From positions 237 to 64,236 of the forward strand of contig NZ_BMHK01000007.1 of assembly GCF_014640675.1 (NCBI RefSeq): a stretch of DNA of 64,000 nucleotides, given 5' to 3'. The stretch is from Novosphingobium endophyticum. Its GTDB lineage: Bacteria > Pseudomonadota > Alphaproteobacteria > Sphingomonadales > Sphingomonadaceae. A model generated the notes under the pieces. The model was not told the DNA's origin. It did not search any database and worked only from the letters and a program-made list of their open reading frames with translations. Position numbers and translations under genes: made by a program. Of this stretch, positions 43,784 through 51,413 are shown piece by piece (positions within the stretch are counted from its first letter, which is position 1; each line of letters begins with the position of its first letter).

Positions 43784-44569
43784 CTACTCCCGCCACCCTT
43801 TCGCCTTCGCCGCTTCCTCCTGCGCGGCGTCGAGCGGTGCGCCGTCGGCCATTTCCTGTGCGGCGGCCATCAGTTCCATGTCGGCCGAGCCCGCCTGCCG
43901 GTATTGGCTCTGCTGCGCCGCGCCGCCGCTGATCGTGCGTTCGAGCACCCAGCCGGCATTGTCCTTGCAGGCGACGCCCGAAGTCCCGCCCGAGGCGAAG
44001 ACGCGGCAGTAATCGCCGCCCTCGCGCCGGAAGCTCGTGAGAATGCGCACCGAGCCGCTGCCTTGTGCGGAGGCGAGCTGGGTATCGAGGCGCTCGGCCA
44101 GAAGGCCCGAGGCCATCAGCGCGCCATCGCGTTGCGTCACCGGCCCGCTGGCGATCCGCGTACCCATGAACAGGCCAAGCGCGAGCGAAGCGGCAATCGC
44201 GATGCCCATGCCCCAGCGCTGCATGAAGGGCCGGCCGCGGGCGGTGGACCTGGCTTCGCGCGCGGCCTTCGCGGCTTTCCCGGCTTTCTCGGCCTTTTCC
44301 GCGCGGGCGGCGGCGAGGCTGATGACCTTGTGTTCGTCCTCGGCGTCTTCCCTCGCGGCTGCGGCGATCATCGCGGTCCAGGCCTGTGGCACCGGCTCGT
44401 CCGCGACGGGATCGAGATGCCCGCGCAGCGCCATGCGCAACTTGCGCTCCGCCTCCAGCCGTTCGGCCAGCGCCGGATCGGCGGCGATCGCGGCCTGGAC
44501 GCGCGCGGCATCGGCGCCGGAGAGTTCCCCGTCGGCAAAGGCCATCAGCTCTTCGTCGGTCACGCTCAC
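43784..44569 (-). CDS. membrane anti-sigma factor
   Basis: 261 aa. The N-terminus DEELMAFADGELSGADAARVQ is typical of anti-sigma factor domains that bind ECF sigma factors in the cytoplasm, although the zinc-binding HxxxCxxC of the ZAS type is absent. A Lys/Ala-rich segment follows, then one membrane helix (MGIAIAASLALGLFMG, about 120-137), and a periplasmic domain of about 120 residues with two cysteines (GDYCRVF, GVACKDN). The GTG start overlaps the sigma gene stop (GTGA). Periplasmic sensing, perhaps through the cysteine pair, is inference. Confidence 0.87.
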   Translation of the reverse strand: MSVTDEELMAFADGELSGADAARVQAAIAADPALAERLEAERKLRMALRGHLDPVADEPVPQAWTAMIAAAAREDAEDEHKVISLAAARAEKAEKAGKAAKAAREARSTARGRPFMQRWGMGIAIAASLALGLFMGTRIASGPVTQRDGALMASGLLAERLDTQLASAQGSGSVRILTSFRREGGDYCRVFASGGTSGVACKDNAGWVLERTISGGAAQQSQYRQAGSADMELMAAAQEMADGAPLDAAQEEAAKAKGWRE

Positions 44570-45063
44570 GCCGTTTCTCCCAGTTCGCGCAGCAGCGCCT
44601 CGCGGCCCCGACCAAGGCGCGAGGTCAGCGTTCCTTGCGGAATGCCGAGGATTTCGGCCGCTTCCTTGTAGCCGAAGCCCTCGACCATCACGAGCACGAC
44701 AGCCTCGCGCTGTTCGTCGGGCAGGCGCCCCAGCGCCCGGTCGACATTGGCGAGTTCGACCCGGTTCTCCGCGTCCCTGTCGCCGTCCATGCCCACGTTC
44801 ACCCCTTGGTCCTCATGGACGAAAGTCTGCGACCGCCGCGTTCTTGCCCGTATTTCATCTATCCACTGGTTGCGCATGATCCTGTATACCCATGCATCGA
44901 GCCGCGTGCCTTCCTGCCACTGCTTGCGGGCCTTGAGCGCACGCTCGATGGTTTGCTGGCACAGGTCGTCGGCATCGGCATGGTCCTGCGTCAGACCGCG
45001 TGCGAAGCGCCGCAGGCGCGGCAGCATGGCGGTCAGGTCCTCGCAGAAGCGTGTCGAGCTCAT
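44566..45063 (-). CDS. ECF RNA polymerase sigma factor
   Basis: 165 aa. Region 2 (DADDLCQQTIERALKARKQW, AWVYRIMRNQWIDEIR) and region 4 (LPDEQREAVVLVMVEGFGYKEAAEILGIPQGTLTSRLGRGREAL) are complete; no extra domains. Its ATG at 45063 is preceded by AAGGA. Coupled by 4 bp to the anti-sigma gene. The leftward copy of the palindromic promoter motif at 45086-45111 lies just upstream, suggesting autoregulation. Confidence 0.95.
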   Translation of the reverse strand: MSSTRFCEDLTAMLPRLRRFARGLTQDHADADDLCQQTIERALKARKQWQEGTRLDAWVYRIMRNQWIDEIRARTRRSQTFVHEDQGVNVGMDGDRDAENRVELANVDRALGRLPDEQREAVVLVMVEGFGYKEAAEILGIPQGTLTSRLGRGREALLRELGETA

Positions 45064-45079
45064 CGAAATCCTTGCCTGG

Positions 45080-45111
45080 GGATGAAACGGATGGACAGAG
45101 ACGTTTCATCC
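45080..45111. promoter_or_regulatory. bidirectional palindromic ECF promoter
   Basis: Plus strand: GGATGAAA (45080-45087), 14 bases, CGTT (45102-45105). Minus strand: GGATGAAA (45111-45104), 14 bases, CGTT (45089-45086). The two overlap in one palindrome, with outer arms of 11 bp (GGGATGAAACG / CGTTTCATCCC). ECF -10 elements commonly contain CGT (known). The third copy at 46426-46451 has the same spacing. The leftward copy would serve the sigma gene and the rightward copy the S8 protease gene. Confidence 0.7.
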
Positions 45112-45145
45112 CTGAGTGCTATCTTTTTTGCTACCGGACAAGACC

Positions 45146-46393
45146 ATGAACCGCAGTGCCCTCAATCGATGCGCCATTATGGCGATTTTGCTCCTGCTGG
45201 TGTCGGGGCCGGCGCGTGCGCAGCTCGGCCTGCCGCTTCCGGGTGATCCGCTGGGCACGCTGGGGCAGATTACGGACACGGTGGGCGACGTGACGCGCGA
45301 TACGCTGGAGCCGGTGCGCGACGTCGCACGCGGCGCCCGCACGCTCGCGCGGGACCGGTTGAGGCGGCTCACCCGCTTCGCCGAGCAAAACCGGGAGACG
45401 GTGGAACTGGACGACACCGGCGCGCCCGCGCGGCGCGGCGAGGTGCTCCTGCTCGACCCGGCCGGCCATGACCTCGAAATGGTGAGGGGCAAGGGCTACG
45501 GCGTGATCGAACAGGGCAGTATCGATGGCCTCGGTATCGCCTTCGCACGGCTGTCGGTCCCGCAGGGGCTTTCGCTCAAGCGCTCGCTCAGGGATCTGCG
45601 CAAGCTCCTGCCCGGACGCGAGGTTACGGCCGACCAGCTTCATTTCACGTCGGGCGGCGCCATGACCGCCGCCGGTGCCTCCGCCGCCGCCGCGACATCT
45701 CCGGGGGGCGGGACCATCGGCGTGATCGACGGGGGCATTGCCGGATCGGACCGCCTGGCCGCGCAGCGCGGCTTTGCGAGCGGCGCGCCGAAAGCGAACG
45801 AGCATGCCTCGGCGATCGCTTCGCTGCTGGCCGGCGCGGGCGCGGCGCGGATCTATGGCGCCGACGTTTATGGCTCGGACCCCGGCGGCGGCAACGCGCT
45901 CGCCATTGCCAAGGCGCTGGGCTGGATGCGCGAACAGGGCGTGCCGGTCGTCTCGATCAGCCTCGTCGGACCCAGAAACGTGCTGCTGGCCAAAGCCATC
46001 GCCGCCGCGCGGGCGAAAGGGCTGGTCGTCGTGGCAGCCGTGGGGAACGACGGCGCGGCGGCGCCTCCCGCCTATCCGGCGAGCTATCCCGGCGTCGTCG
46101 CGGTGACCGGGGTGGACGGCAAGGGCAGGGTACTGATCGAGGCAGGCAGGGCGCTTCATCTCGATTACGCGGCGCCCGGCGCGGACATGACCGCGATGGT
46201 CCCCGACCGGGGCCGCGTGTCCGTGCGCGGCACGTCCTATGCCGCGCCGCTCGCCGCTGCCCGGATCGCGGCGCACTATCCGCGCCTCGGCAGTTCGGTC
46301 ACGGCGCTGAAGACCGTGGATGCCGAGGCGGTCGGCGCCTCGAAGCGCACCGGCCGGGGCGTGCTGTGCGGCGCCTGCCGCAAGGGCCTCTGA
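45146..46393 (+). CDS. secreted S8 (subtilisin-like) serine protease
   Basis: 415 aa. Signal peptide (MNRSALNRCAIMAILLLLVSGPARA), an N-terminal region of about 150 residues without a recognised domain that may act as a pro-region, then an S8 catalytic core. The triad is Asp195 (TIGVIDGG), His220 (NEHASAIAS) and Ser364 (GTSYAAPLAAARIAAHYP), with the oxyanion Asn in AAVGNDGAAAPPA. The His motif NEHAS differs from the usual HGTHVAG, so the enzyme is divergent. I chose the ATG at 45146; an upstream ATG at 45116 precedes a non-signal sequence. Divergent from the ECF sigma gene and probably under its control. Confidence 0.9.
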   Translation: MNRSALNRCAIMAILLLLVSGPARAQLGLPLPGDPLGTLGQITDTVGDVTRDTLEPVRDVARGARTLARDRLRRLTRFAEQNRETVELDDTGAPARRGEVLLLDPAGHDLEMVRGKGYGVIEQGSIDGLGIAFARLSVPQGLSLKRSLRDLRKLLPGREVTADQLHFTSGGAMTAAGASAAAATSPGGGTIGVIDGGIAGSDRLAAQRGFASGAPKANEHASAIASLLAGAGAARIYGADVYGSDPGGGNALAIAKALGWMREQGVPVVSISLVGPRNVLLAKAIAAARAKGLVVVAAVGNDGAAAPPAYPASYPGVVAVTGVDGKGRVLIEAGRALHLDYAAPGADMTAMVPDRGRVSVRGTSYAAPLAAARIAAHYPRLGSSVTALKTVDAEAVGASKRTGRGVLCGACRKGL

Positions 46394-46425
46394 AACGCGT
46401 CCTCAAAAAAATTTTGCCTGCTCGC

Positions 46426-46451
46426 GGATGAAAGCGAAATGGCCATCCGTT
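46426..46451 (+). promoter_or_regulatory. second ECF-type promoter motif
   Basis: GGATGAAA (46426-46433), 14 bases, CGTT (46448-46451), the same bipartite motif and spacing as at 45080-45111. It is followed by CCTTCC where the first copy has TCATCC. It lies 70 bp before the Gly-rich protein gene. Confidence 0.65.
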
Positions 46452-46520
46452 CCTTCCCACAGAGACCCCCGAGGCGAGGTTCATGCCGAGGGGAAGGGAA
46501 TTGAAAGAAGGAGCAGGACC

Positions 46521-47378
46521 ATGAAGAACTTCACACTCGGCACGGCCATCGCCACTCTCGCTCTCGTCGCCGTCCCCGGCGCCGCCAATGCACAGCTGCT
46601 TGGCGGCGGCGGTGGCCTCGGCGGTACGCTTGGCGGCACTTTGGGCGGCACTCTCGGCGGCCCCGGCTCGATCGGCGGCACCATCGGCGGTGCGGCCAGC
46701 GGCGCGGGGGACATTGCCGGCAGAGCCGACGTATCGCGCACCAGCCGCACCGTAACCTCGGCTGCCGAAGGATCGGGCAGCGCCTCGGGCGATGCCTCGG
46801 CCTCGAAGTCGGTGGCGGCGCCCGCCGTGCCCGACGCTTCGGCGGCAACCGGCGCGGCGGCCAATGCTGCTGGCAATGCTCGCGGTCAGGCGAGCGGCCT
46901 CGTCGGTTTGGCAGGCAATACCCTCGGCGGCGTGACCGGGGTTGCCGGCTCGGCCAGTGGCAGCGCCATGGGCGCGGCAAACGGCGCCGCATCGGGCTCG
47001 ACCGGCGCTGCCGGCGCCAGCGGTTCGGCCGCCGGTTCGGCGGCTTCCGCGCTGACCGGCGCGGGCAGCGCTCCGCAAGCGCCCTCGGGCTCTGCCCTGA
47101 CCGGCGTGGCGGGCAATGCCGCCGGTGCGCTCAGCGGTCAGGCGGCGGCGACCGGTTCGCAGGCGCAGGGCGTTGCCGACAGCACCGCGAATGGCTCTGC
47201 GAGCGGTCAGGGTAGCGGGTCCGCCAATGCCGGCGCGCAGACCGGAGCAGGCAGCGCGAATGCCGGCGCTTCGGGCTCGGGCAGCGGCTCGGCCTCGAAG
47301 AGCGGCGGCAATGCCTCGGCCGGTATCGGCGTCGGCGTCAACGCCAGCGCGGACGCCAACGCCGGCGGCGAATTCTGA
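46521..47378 (+). CDS. secreted Gly/Ala/Ser-rich low-complexity protein
   Basis: 285 aa. Signal peptide (MKNFTLGTAIATLALVAVPGAANA), then almost entirely Gly, Ala, Ser, Thr and Asn. It has a GGTLGGTLGGTLGG repeat near residues 32-48 and many GSAxGxA-type short repeats after that; no cysteine and few aromatics. ATG 46521 has AAGGAG at 46507-46512. It is expected to be disordered or to form an extended surface/matrix material; no enzyme motif. It shares the ECF promoter motif with the sigma gene and the S8 protease gene, so protease and low-complexity protein probably act together outside the cell (inference). Confidence 0.75.
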   Translation: MKNFTLGTAIATLALVAVPGAANAQLLGGGGGLGGTLGGTLGGTLGGPGSIGGTIGGAASGAGDIAGRADVSRTSRTVTSAAEGSGSASGDASASKSVAAPAVPDASAATGAAANAAGNARGQASGLVGLAGNTLGGVTGVAGSASGSAMGAANGAASGSTGAAGASGSAAGSAASALTGAGSAPQAPSGSALTGVAGNAAGALSGQAAATGSQAQGVADSTANGSASGQGSGSANAGAQTGAGSANAGASGSGSGSASKSGGNASAGIGVGVNASADANAGGEF

Positions 47379-47437
47379 ATCGAGCCCCCGGGGCGCCGTC
47401 GCGCCAAACCCACCCCCCGCTTGAGTGACGGCGCCTT

Positions 47438-47472
47438 GCCCCCGGAAAGAACATGACGTTCTTTCCGGGGGC
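47438..47472 (+). terminator. strong hairpin after the Gly-rich protein gene
   Basis: A perfect 15-bp stem, GCCCCCGGAAAGAAC / GTTCTTTCCGGGGGC, with a five-base loop (ATGAC), followed by GTTCTTGT rather than a pure T run. It lies 60 bp after the stop of the Gly-rich protein gene. Confidence 0.75.
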
Positions 47473-47602
47473 GTTCTTGTCGGGGAGGCTTCGTCTCATC
47501 TAATGATGGCCCACCCGATCTGATTGGTACCCCGCTGCCGCCTGGGATAGGACGGCGGCGACTGCCCTGACCGCCGCGCCGTCTGAAGGAGAAGTTTTAC
47601 CG

Positions 47603-48616
47603 ATGAACACACACCTGCCCACGCGCAAGATCGGCCCCTTCACCGTTTCCGCGATGGGGCTGGGATGCATGAATCTGTCGCACGCCTACCTCCCCCGGCC
47701 GGAACCCGAGCAGGCGGAGCGGTTGCTGTTGCATGCGCTGGACGCGGGCGTGACGCTTTTCGATACGGCCGCCCTATATGGGTCTGGCCGCAACGAGGAA
47801 CTGCTGGGCAGAACCCTGATGCACCGGCGCGGGGAATTCACGCTGTCCAGCAAGTGCGTGCTCGCGGAGCTTGACGGCAAGCGCGGGCTTGACGGTTCGC
47901 CCGGAGCGATAGCCCGCGTGCTCGAGGATTCGCTCCGCCGCCTGAGGGTGGATCACATCGATCTCTATTATCTTCACCGCCTGGACCGCAACGTGCCCAT
48001 CGAGGATTCCGTAGGCGCGCTGGTACGTGCCGTGGAGGCAGGCAAGATCGGCGCGATCGGGCTTTCCGAAATGTCGGCCGCGACGCTGCGCCGCGCCCAT
48101 GCCGTGCATCCGATCGCGGCGATGCAGACCGAATATTCGCCCTGGACGCGCAATGTGGAAATAGCGGTGCTCGATGCCTGCGCCGAGCTGGACGTGGCGC
48201 TGGTCGCCTTCTCGCCGCTTGCGCGCGGGCTGCTTGCGGGCGGGGTCGGGCCCGAAGGCGTCGCGGCCGAGGATATTCGCGCCGCGATGCCGCGATTCCA
48301 GCCGCCGCATCTGGAACGCAACCTCGCGCTCGCCGCCCGGCTCGAAGGCATCGCCCGCGAGGTGGGCTGCACGCCCGCGCAGCTCACGCTCGCCTGGGTC
48401 CTCTCGCGCGGGGATCATGTCGTGCCGATCCCCGGCACCACGAGCTCGGCCCACCTGGACGAGGACCTGGCTGCCCTTTCGATCGAGGTGCCGGCTGAAG
48501 CGCTGGCGCGGATTGACACCATCTTCACGCCCGAGGCCGTTTCCGGGCCGCGCTACACCCGCGGCGCGCAGGCCCAGATCGATACCGAAGTCTGGGAAAC
48601 GGAACCGTTGGCGTAA
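47603..48616 (+). CDS. aldo/keto reductase
   Basis: 337 aa NADPH-dependent oxidoreductase of the aldo/keto reductase superfamily (YajO/IolS-like group). Catalytic tetrad residues: Asp and Tyr in FDTAALYGSGRNEELLG, Lys in LSSKCVL and His in YYLHRLD. The cofactor-binding C-terminal part shows IPGTTSSAHLDED. ATG 47603 with AAGGAGAAG upstream. Monocistronic, convergent with folD; the substrate is not predictable. Confidence 0.92.
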   Translation: MNTHLPTRKIGPFTVSAMGLGCMNLSHAYLPRPEPEQAERLLLHALDAGVTLFDTAALYGSGRNEELLGRTLMHRRGEFTLSSKCVLAELDGKRGLDGSPGAIARVLEDSLRRLRVDHIDLYYLHRLDRNVPIEDSVGALVRAVEAGKIGAIGLSEMSAATLRRAHAVHPIAAMQTEYSPWTRNVEIAVLDACAELDVALVAFSPLARGLLAGGVGPEGVAAEDIRAAMPRFQPPHLERNLALAARLEGIAREVGCTPAQLTLAWVLSRGDHVVPIPGTTSSAHLDEDLAALSIEVPAEALARIDTIFTPEAVSGPRYTRGAQAQIDTEVWETEPLA

Positions 48617-48619
48617 TCC

Positions 48620-49486
48620 TCAGGCCGGATCGGCCGTTCCGGCGGCCTTGACCGTATTGGACAGCAGGCAGGCGATCGTCATCGGGCCGACGCCGCCGGG
48701 AACCGGGGTCACGGCGCGGGCATGGTCGAGTTCGTGAGTCGCGCAGTCGCCGACGATCCTGGTCTTGCCGTCGTGATCCCGCACTCTGGTGATGCCGACG
48801 TCGATCACCACCGCGCCGGGCTTCACCCAATAGCCGCGCACGAGGTGGGGCGCGCCGGCGGCGGCGACGATGATGTCGGCCTTGCGCGCGACATCGGGCA
48901 GGTCGCGCGTCTCGATATGCGTGACGGTGACCGTGGCCTCGCGTTCCAGCAGCAGCATCGACACCGGTTTTCCGACGATGTTCGACTTGCCGATCACCAC
49001 CACATTGAGGCCGCGATAGTCGTCGATGACGCTGTCGAGCAGCACCATGATGCCCAGCGGCGTGCAGGGCACGAGCCCGCCGGTGCCCGTCGAAAGCCGC
49101 CCGACGTTGACCGGGTGAAAGCCGTCGACGTCCTTGGCCGGGCTGATGCGATCGAGCACGAGCCCGGCATCGACATGGTCGGGCAGCGGCAGCTGGATCA
49201 GGATGCCGTGGACTTCGGAATCGGCGTTGAGCTCGTCGATGAGCGCAAGCAGCTCAGCCTGGCTGACGGTCGCCGGCAGGCGATGCTCGATCGACCGGAT
49301 ACCCGCCTTCCGGCACTGGGCGATCTTGCGTCCGACATAGACCTCGCTGGCCGGATCGCTGCCAACCAGCACGACGGCCAGCCCCGGCGTCCTGCCGTGC
49401 TCGACGCGCATCTTCTCTACGGCCGTCGCGGTCTCTTCAAGAAGCCGCTGCGCCATCGCCTTGCCATCTATGATTTCTGCCATCAT
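48620..49486 (-). CDS. folD: methylenetetrahydrofolate dehydrogenase / cyclohydrolase FolD
   Basis: 288 aa bifunctional enzyme interconverting 5,10-methylene-, methenyl- and 10-formyl-tetrahydrofolate. Signatures: SEVYVGRKIAQCRKAGI (catalytic Lys region), ILIQLPLPDHVD, PCTPLGIMVLLD, VIGKSNIVGKPVSMLLL and VTPVPGGVGPMTIACL. Its start overlaps the purU stop by one base. The neighbour deformylase acts on FolD's product, so this pair balances one-carbon units. Confidence 0.97.
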   Translation of the reverse strand: MMAEIIDGKAMAQRLLEETATAVEKMRVEHGRTPGLAVVLVGSDPASEVYVGRKIAQCRKAGIRSIEHRLPATVSQAELLALIDELNADSEVHGILIQLPLPDHVDAGLVLDRISPAKDVDGFHPVNVGRLSTGTGGLVPCTPLGIMVLLDSVIDDYRGLNVVVIGKSNIVGKPVSMLLLEREATVTVTHIETRDLPDVARKADIIVAAAGAPHLVRGYWVKPGAVVIDVGITRVRDHDGKTRIVGDCATHELDHARAVTPVPGGVGPMTIACLLSNTVKAAGTADPA

Positions 49487-50343
49487 CAGCTCTTGAATAC
49501 GACGGTGCGCGCACCGTTCAGGAATACCCGGCCGTCAAGGTGATGCCTGACGGCGTTCGCCAGGACCCGGCGCTCGATATCGCGGCCCTTGCGCACGAGA
49601 TCCTCGGGCGTGTCCGCATGGCCGATCGCTTCGACGTCCTGGTGGATGATCGGCCCCTCATCGAGGTCGGCCGTCACGTAATGGGCTGTGGCGCCGATCA
49701 TCTTCACGCCCCGTTCGTGCGCCTGGTGATAGGGCTTCGCGCCCTTGAATCCCGGCAGGAACGAGTGATGGATGTTGATGCACCGGCCGGAAAGAAACGC
49801 GGCGAAATCGTCGGAGAGGATCTGCATGTAGCGGGCCAGCACGATCAGTTCGGCGCCGGTCTCGTTGACGATCGCCTTGATCCGCGCCTCCTGCTCCGGC
49901 TTCGTGTCCCGCGTGATCGGCAGGTGGTGATAGGGGATGTCGCCGATCAGCGAGGTGTGCAGCACGCTGCGCGGATGATTGGACACGATCCCGACGATGT
50001 CCATGCGCAGTTCGCCGATGCGGTGCCGATAAAGCAGGTCGCCCAGGCAATGGTCGAACTTGCTGACCATGATGAGCACCTTGCGCGGATCGGCGTTGCG
50101 CCGCAGGTTCCATTCCATGCCGTTGTTTTCGGCAATGACGGAAAAGTCCTTGCGCAGTCCCTCGATCTGCTCGGCCTGCCGCACTTCGAATTCGACGCGC
50201 ATGAAGAAGCGGCCGTTGAGCTGGTCGTTGAATTGCTGGGCATCGACAATGTTGCAGCCGTGTCCGGCCAGAAAGGCGCCGACGTCGGCCACCAGCCCCA
50301 TGCGATCATTGCACTGCAGCGTAAGCGTGCAGAGTTCTGTCAC
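49486..50343 (-). CDS. purU: formyltetrahydrofolate deformylase
   Basis: 285 aa (E. coli 280). Hydrolyses 10-formyl-THF to formate and THF. An N-terminal ACT domain (LTLQCNDRMGLVADVGAFLAGHGCNI) is followed by the formyltransferase-fold domain with SNHP, LARYMQILSD, NIHHSFLPGFKGAKPYHQAHERGVK and GPIIHQD (catalytic Asn/His/Asp). I set the start at GTG 50343, preceded by GGGGAGG; the in-frame ATG at 50439 adds 32 residues unlike the family. Coupled to folD. Confidence 0.95.
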   Translation of the reverse strand: MTELCTLTLQCNDRMGLVADVGAFLAGHGCNIVDAQQFNDQLNGRFFMRVEFEVRQAEQIEGLRKDFSVIAENNGMEWNLRRNADPRKVLIMVSKFDHCLGDLLYRHRIGELRMDIVGIVSNHPRSVLHTSLIGDIPYHHLPITRDTKPEQEARIKAIVNETGAELIVLARYMQILSDDFAAFLSGRCINIHHSFLPGFKGAKPYHQAHERGVKMIGATAHYVTADLDEGPIIHQDVEAIGHADTPEDLVRKGRDIERRVLANAVRHHLDGRVFLNGARTVVFKS

Positions 50344-50474
50344 CTCACTGTCCTCCCCGGGAATCGGTGGACGGGTTTGCCGTCTCGCGGCTCCATCTAG
50401 CGAGGCGGACGGAATTCGTACAGGTGAAAAGGCGAACAAAAGGATGAGGGGGCGTCGGCTTCGGGACGGGTCTT

Positions 50475-51041
50475 TTACATCGTCCGTCCGTCAAGGGCGC
50501 GCACCGCGGCAAGGGCGGCCTCGCGGACATTGAGCCAGCGGCGGCGTTCATCCTTGGCGTCGGCCAGGGCACGGTGCGCGGGCGCGCTCTCCTGTTCCCG
50601 GACGTCGGTCTGGGCCAGGAGGTCCTCGACGGCCTGTCCCAGCGTCGCGCCGGGCAGGACCGGGGCGAGGACGCGCCTCGCGGTCTCTTCCAGCAGGGCG
50701 CTGGTGCCCCGCAGCCGCAGGGCATGACGCGGCAGTCTGGCGGTCCGCAGCAATGTGCTCAGCCACTTGCCGTCCCACGAGGGCGCGCTCGCGTAGAGAT
50801 CGTGATCGGCAAGCGCCTCGACCATTCGCCTTGCGACGGCTTCGTGGTGCTCGCCATCCGTCAGCAGTTTCGCGCGGGAAATTCCATGCAGCGCTTCGGC
50901 TGCCGGATCCCAGTCATCCCAGCGGGGTGCGGGCCGGATAAGATGGCTTTCGCTCCCGCCGTCCTCGAACACCCAACCAATTTCGATCGGGTAACTGCGA
51001 TCCGAAAGGGATGAGGCCTCGAAGTCAAGGAACGCAATCAT
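50475..51041 (-). CDS. DEDD-type 3'-5' exonuclease
   Basis: 188 aa. RNase H-like exonuclease fold: the first motif DFEASSLS (DxE) follows the start MIAFL directly, and the last motif HRALADAKDE supplies the C-terminal His and Asp. The ATG at 51041 is better than the one at 51167, which only adds a low-complexity tail. Such stand-alone DnaQ-like proteins are common; the substrate is unknown. Confidence 0.85.
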   Translation of the reverse strand: MIAFLDFEASSLSDRSYPIEIGWVFEDGGSESHLIRPAPRWDDWDPAAEALHGISRAKLLTDGEHHEAVARRMVEALADHDLYASAPSWDGKWLSTLLRTARLPRHALRLRGTSALLEETARRVLAPVLPGATLGQAVEDLLAQTDVREQESAPAHRALADAKDERRRWLNVREAALAAVRALDGRTM

Positions 51042-51413
51042 GCCGCCAATGCCCGAGCCGTGGACCGTCCTTCTGCTACAGAAGCAACCGGCAGGGTAGC
51101 CTATACTCGCATCATGTGAAGGGCTCTCGTGATGATACCGGCGGCGCGAACCCGGGGCGCGGGTCACGTACTGGGCCGGAGCGGCCCGCCGTTGCCGCCG
51201 TGCTGGCTACGGCGCGCTTCGAGAAATTCCTGCATACAGCGCACTATGGAACCGCCTGGCTAGCGTCCTTTGCTATATTAGGTAAGCATTTACATTTGCA
51301 AGGTATTCGTCCCGCCCAACTACATGACAACAAGGGCGGACATATCCGTGCGCGCGGTGATCGGATCAGACGGTCACATTTAGATGCGGACGGGGTTCGG
51401 GAGAGACAGGCAA
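51042..51413. other. intergenic region before the second GGDEF-EAL gene
   Basis: 372 bp between divergent genes. A T/A-richer stretch at about 51265-51300 is the most promoter-like part, but no confident -35/-10 pair, operator or small gene is seen. Confidence 0.4.
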
